NCBI GenBank assembly: GCA_949752745.1
Contig: OX457031.1
Location: 54,798,803 to 54,862,802 of the forward strand
DNA length: 64,000 nt
Origin: Protula sp. h YS-2021
Taxonomy: Eukaryota; Annelida; Polychaeta; Sabellida; Serpulidae
Direction: 5' to 3'
Positions 60,482 through 64,000 of the stretch are shown in pieces. The notes beneath the pieces are model-generated. The model was not told the origin of the DNA and did not search any database. It was given only the letters and a program-made list of their open reading frames with translations. Positions within the stretch are counted from its first letter, which is position 1, and each line of letters begins with the position of its first letter. A program made the position numbers and the translations under genes.

Positions 60482-61371
60482 GTATTAGAAATATTACAGA
60501 AAGGAGGGGGTAATCTCAGAACAATTTCCACAGAATCAAAGATCTTATAAGGTAAAAGTCAGTTGCCCATCTCCACTTAGGGACACCTTTCGTAGAAATC
60601 AAAACGCATTAATTGCCCTTCCTCTTCCCAATCAAAACATTGAAGAAACTTCGGGTAAGAAAGCGCAAAATCAGACCAGCACGTGTAAGAGCTCAGATAT
60701 TTCTCAGGTTAATCAAAACCAAAACATTAAAAAACATTGTACCTAATACTGGTACCAAAGATAACGGAGAGAAAACATGTTCACCACGAGGTCAGGAAGG
60801 ACAACGAAGAGACCCGATAAATTGAACTGGTAAACAAATGTTGAACTGTCGAATGGATTCTGGAAAATACAGTTGGGTATTAATCGCTTGCTATCAGTGA
60901 TTGATATCCAGTTCGCATATAGGTATTTTGTTTTTGTTTTTTACTAATCTAGTGTTTTAAAACAAGCTAGTGCATATTGTATATATTGTCATAGCTATTG
61001 TCGCCCAGTTTATAGACTCATCACACAACCAAAACCGGAAGTAAAAAAAAGATGAGTCAGAATTGAGTAAAGTATTTTCTCGTGCTTATGCTTCTTAAAG
61101 TTCTTTCTACTATTATGTTTCTTTTATTATCATTTAACAGAAATGTACTTTAATTTTAATGTTGCTCCGCAAGAAGTAAACATTCAGCAACAGTTCAGTC
61201 ATTTTCGTACTCATTTATCGCTCTTAGTGGAAAATATTTATTGTGTAAAATTCAAATGAGTAAAATGCTTAAAAAGTATTGAAAGTTTAGTAAGTATTCT
61301 TTGCATGAAATAAAGTCGTGTATTGTTTCAGTAAAGCAGTATCTAATGCCTTTTTGCTTAAGAAAAGGAGA
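60482..61371 (+). other. 3' untranslated part of the LTR retrotransposon
   Basis: Holds decayed remains of the integrase C-terminus up to about 60830, then AT-rich sequence to the polypurine tract. No envelope-like gene was seen. Confidence 0.7.
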
Positions 61372-61530
61372 TGTAATATTATTGATAGTGTTACAACTAT
61401 CCACCCTTGGGCATTGTTTACTGTATACGTTCTATCTGGTCATGTGACCATGTGACGTAATAACCAAGATGGCTTGGCTGTGAATACGGATTTTAACATA
61501 AATCTAGTCGCATCATTCAATATCACAACA
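61372..61530 (+). repeat. 3' LTR (159 bp)
   Basis: Same ends and length as the 5' LTR, preceded by a polypurine tract. About nine substitutions against the 5' copy by eye. Confidence 0.93.
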
Positions 61531-61918
61531 TTGGCAGCTATGTTTACCCAGATTTAGCAACGCCATCTATGTGCCTGGCTGGCTACTGAGTAGCTGTGTG
61601 CGTGTGGTCCTCTGCGTTTCTTTGATATATAGAAATTTCGATCGACGTTAGAAGAATTTTTAAACAGTAATGGCATGGACAGGTGTGGGTGTGGTGCTGG
61701 AAATATATGTTTTTGCATCGTATGTGGTAGATAGGGAAACTTTTCATGCTGAGTAAAGAACAATAAACATTTTCTATGCTGTATATTTCAAGATAACAAC
61801 AAATGTAATAAAAGGTACATTATATTCGTTAACCATACATCAGACAAGAGTGTAATAAATGCAAAACCTATATAATAAAGACATGGATTTTCAAAGGAAG
61901 CTGTCACAATTAGCATCT

Positions 61919-63337
61919 TTATACATGCTGTAACTTCACTTTTTTGCGATTTTGCAAATTGGCTTTGAACCGTATTTCTCTGTTTTGTACTTTTAAAATG
62001 TGGTGTATTTTAACAGTCAAATACAAATTAGTCATGTAATTCACCGCCTTAACACAGCTTTGCGAACCACACGAAATTTGACCGAAATCTTCTGAATCTA
62101 GAACTTGCCTGAATAGTTTTTCTCTTATTTTATCAGCGTGCATAGCACTTTTGAAAACGCTATTGAACAGTGATTCGCATTTGGTAACAAAATTTATCAG
62201 TTCGTCTGAAGGGACAATCAACTTTGAAGATTCACAAAATTTTTTCTCCTTCAATAACGCGAACTTTGTGTCATTTTCTGACATTGTGATTTCTGAATTT
62301 AACCCCTAGCTTATCTACCATTGACCTGTTATTAAGACCCTGGTCACAAATTAAAACTTTTACTTTTATTTCTATCTCTTGAACCTTTGTTATACACATT
62401 TTTCCTAAATTTTGCAGATTCATCCGAACTGATCTACTGGACAAAAAATATCCTACTGGCTGCTTCCATTGCTCAATTAACCCTCGAACCATATATACGC
62501 CCGCGTGATTGCGATAGATTTTGAAGGTACCGAATTTAACGTTTCAAAACCGTCAATTTTGTCATTTTGCACGTTATACACTAACTGTTCTTTAATTGAC
62601 ATTACATCAAATACGACAGCGGACAAGTTTTGTTGATAAGTCATATGGGTGACTTTATTCCTCAGACCTTCAAAAATTGTTGGGTGAAATCCTGGTTCAA
62701 TGTTCATATTCTGCATGCATCTTTTTAGTGTCCTCGCGATGGGTAGAGCAAACGTTTTGGCTAAAAGTTTATCACATTTTGGACCGCAGCGATATAAAGT
62801 TAATGCAAACGCTTTATCCTGATCAGGCCAACGATAGCCTTTACTGGACCGTGCGAACTTTTTTATCTTGGCAACAAAAAATTCACGGATGGATCCAATC
62901 AACACCTCAGATACAGTTTTAATTGTCGCATCCACTTTTTTGTGAGTGCGTTGTCTGCTAGGAGTAACTAACCTGCGGCGAAGCCGTGAAATTTTATTCC
63001 TTAGTGTTTGATTTTTCCGTTTCAGATGCTTTTTGGTAGCAGTTTCCCGAATTTTTGCCGTTTCCTCAATAGTTTCCAAAGCACTATATCTCATTTTTTT
63101 CACTGGCGACTGTAGTATCCGTTCACGAGGTGGTGAGCGCTTAATTGCTATTGACAAGAGCGGGTTTGCGCTGTTGATAAGAGTCGGTAGGCATTCCATA
63201 TTAAACGGTTTCTTTCTTTGATATTCATAAACTGACTGTCTTCGAAATTTTCGGCGCATACATGTCGGTTTCGAAGATCTACTGGTGCTTTTCCATTCAG
63301 ATCTCGACGTCGCGGGCTCTAAATCCACTGGTCGCAT
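61919..63337 (-). pseudogene. P-element/THAP9-like transposase, broken
   Basis: Minus-strand blocks in order. An open frame at 63337-62477 starts at an ATG just after an acceptor-like CACTGTAG. It encodes a basic coiled-coil-like segment (KHLKRKNQTLRNKISRLRRR), the P-type motif DQDKAFALTLYRCGPKCDKL, GFHPTIFEGLRNKV and VVFDVMSIKEQLVYN. The last corresponds to the first catalytic Asp region, where family members usually have FDEMS. A frameshift near 62490 leads to GLIEQWKQPVGYF and LICDQGLNNRSMVDKLG (second Asp region). The next frame (62284-61919) matches the family C-terminus (SQSCVKAVNYMTNLYLTVKI). The intervening part, expected to hold the catalytic Glu, is missing, so the element is internally deleted. 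Confidence 0.85.
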
Positions 63338-63361
63338 CTACAGTGAAAAAGGACAAGTAAT

Positions 63362-63437
63362 GTAAAATAAAAAAGTCAATGTTGTGTCCACCTCCCCCCT
63401 CCCCCCTCCCCCCCCTCCCCCCCTCCCCCCCCCCCCC
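63362..63437. repeat. Poly-C-rich tract
   Basis: CCTCCCCCC-type run within the intron of the P-like transposase. Confidence 0.95.
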
Positions 63438-63559
63438 GTTGTCTAAATGTTTCTTTATTTTGACACATTTAAAACATCTAATATTTGATAGAAATAGGAT
63501 CTAGCTGTTTGAAATTATTGCTAAAAGTAATCAATGTCATGTGAAAGAATAGTGAAAAT

Positions 63560-63690
63560 GTTAGAATGTGCAAATTTCCTTGCTTTATCTCGTGGAAATG
63601 AAAAGAATGATATATATTTCCTTAGTTCCTGATAATTATTACAACCCCAGGCTGCACAAATAGTTTTTCCTTTAATTTTTTTTCGAAACG
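63560..63690 (-). pseudogene. Degenerate THAP zinc-finger exon of the P-like transposase
   Basis: In minus-strand translation, CAAWGCNNYQ is followed by FFSFPRDKARKF. This resembles the THAP start (CxxxxC), then the F-x-FP motif. The conserved Trp and later Cys/His pair are not visible, so the finger is likely dead. It lies upstream of the acceptor at about 63338, consistent with a separate 5' exon. Confidence 0.6.
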
Positions 63691-63831
63691 TATACCACGT
63701 TTTTCGCCATGTGTTTCAATGCCAGTTTATTTGTTAACATCCATATATCCACCTAGGCCAGTAGATAGCGCTACTCTGTGCTGTGTTAACTAAAACGCAC
63801 AGCTGTCCCTTCTTGTTATGGATATTCTTTG

Positions 63832-63867
63832 ATGAAAGTGGCTCAAATTCTTTGAGAAGTTGACTTA
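63832..63867. repeat. Dispersed promoter-like repeat, interrupted copy (right part)
   Basis: ATGAAAGTGGCTCAAATTC then TTTGAGAAGTTGAC matches 51928-51960 and completes the copy at 56460-56658. Confidence 0.85.
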
Positions 63868-64000
63868 AGTTTATTGCCGCTTCAAACAGCATCGCTTTAT
63901 TAATGGAACCATTAATAATCAAAGTTAGTTTGATAGTAAACTTGATATACCTGAATTATATCGCACTAGTTTTAAACAGATATATGTCAGGAATATTTTC

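Larger units (their letters stand above)
56698..61530 (+). mobile_element. Ty3/gypsy-type LTR retrotransposon, degenerate
   Basis: It is a 4833-bp element with 159-bp LTRs starting TG and ending CA. They are flanked by a 5-bp target duplication TTGGC (56693-56697 and 61531-61535). Gene order gag, protease, RT, RNase H, integrase fits Ty3/gypsy. A purine tract (AAGAAAAGGAGA) precedes the 3' LTR, and TGGTGGCAGCGG follows the 5' LTR as the likely primer-binding site. Stops and frameshifts break the coding region. By hand count the LTRs differ at about 9 of 159 positions. The family resembles the K02A2.6-like lineage common in marine invertebrates (inference). Confidence 0.92.
56659..63831 (-). 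mobile_element. P-element/THAP9-like DNA transposon carrying an LTR insertion
   Basis: 28-bp terminal inverted repeats with one mismatch lie at 56659-56686 and 63804-63831 (CAAGGAATATCC.. and CAAAGAATATCC..). Direct repeats ATGAAAG (7 bp, or 8 if a shared G is counted) flank them at 56652-56658 and 63832-63838. Without the LTR element and its 5-bp duplication, the transposon is about 2.3 kb. It encodes a broken THAP plus P-type transposase on the minus strand. P elements make 8-bp target duplications, which fits. Confidence 0.88.

Overview
This is a eukaryotic, intron-rich window from an animal. Coding exons are short and bounded by GT..AG splice sites, and there are no bacterial-style operons. 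The dominant gene is an ecdysone receptor (EcR, nuclear receptor NR1H class) on the minus strand. EcR occurs in arthropods and in spiralians such as molluscs and annelids. The hinge sequence and the repeat types look spiralian to me, possibly mollusc, but that is a low-confidence inference.

EcR runs from about 43.9 kb down to the left edge. I assembled eight exons by matching splice sites and intron phases: 43911-43781 and 38905-38036 (A/B domain), 24164-24052 (A/B to DBD linker), 19968-19779 (zinc finger 1), 9407-9267 (zinc finger 2), 3632-3447 (hinge), 2887-2766 (LBD start) and 218-54 (LBD helix 3 region). All seven junctions are phase-compatible. The rest of the LBD lies off the left edge. 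The 5' leader exon was not identified.

The introns and the 5' flank are packed with unrelated minisatellites (unit lengths 15 to 178 bp), by eye roughly a fifth of the window. The most unusual pattern is that five consecutive EcR exons (linker, both zinc fingers, hinge, LBD start) are each followed in the downstream intron by partial copies of their own 3' end, several with the 5' splice site. The copies are spaced by G- or C-runs. The clearest case is zinc finger 2, with five copies of the last ~15 codons plus an intact GTAAGT donor.

Mobile elements: (1) A TIR element at about 982-2389 interrupts a 44-bp minisatellite. (2) A 619-bp CAGCG-ended, hAT-like element lies at 31900-32518. (3) A 1.6-kb element with long inverted repeats and an 8-bp target duplication lies at 44563-46137. 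(4) A 357-bp MITE lies at 53298-53654. (5) At the right end there is a three-level nest: a decayed Ty3/gypsy LTR retrotransposon (56698-61530, 5-bp TSD) sits inside a P-element/THAP9-like transposon (56659-63831). That transposon sits inside a dispersed promoter-like repeat, which has a second, empty-site copy at about 51745-51965.

The region from 44 to 56.6 kb holds no convincing host gene. It contains a highly uniform 58-bp array and decayed repeats.
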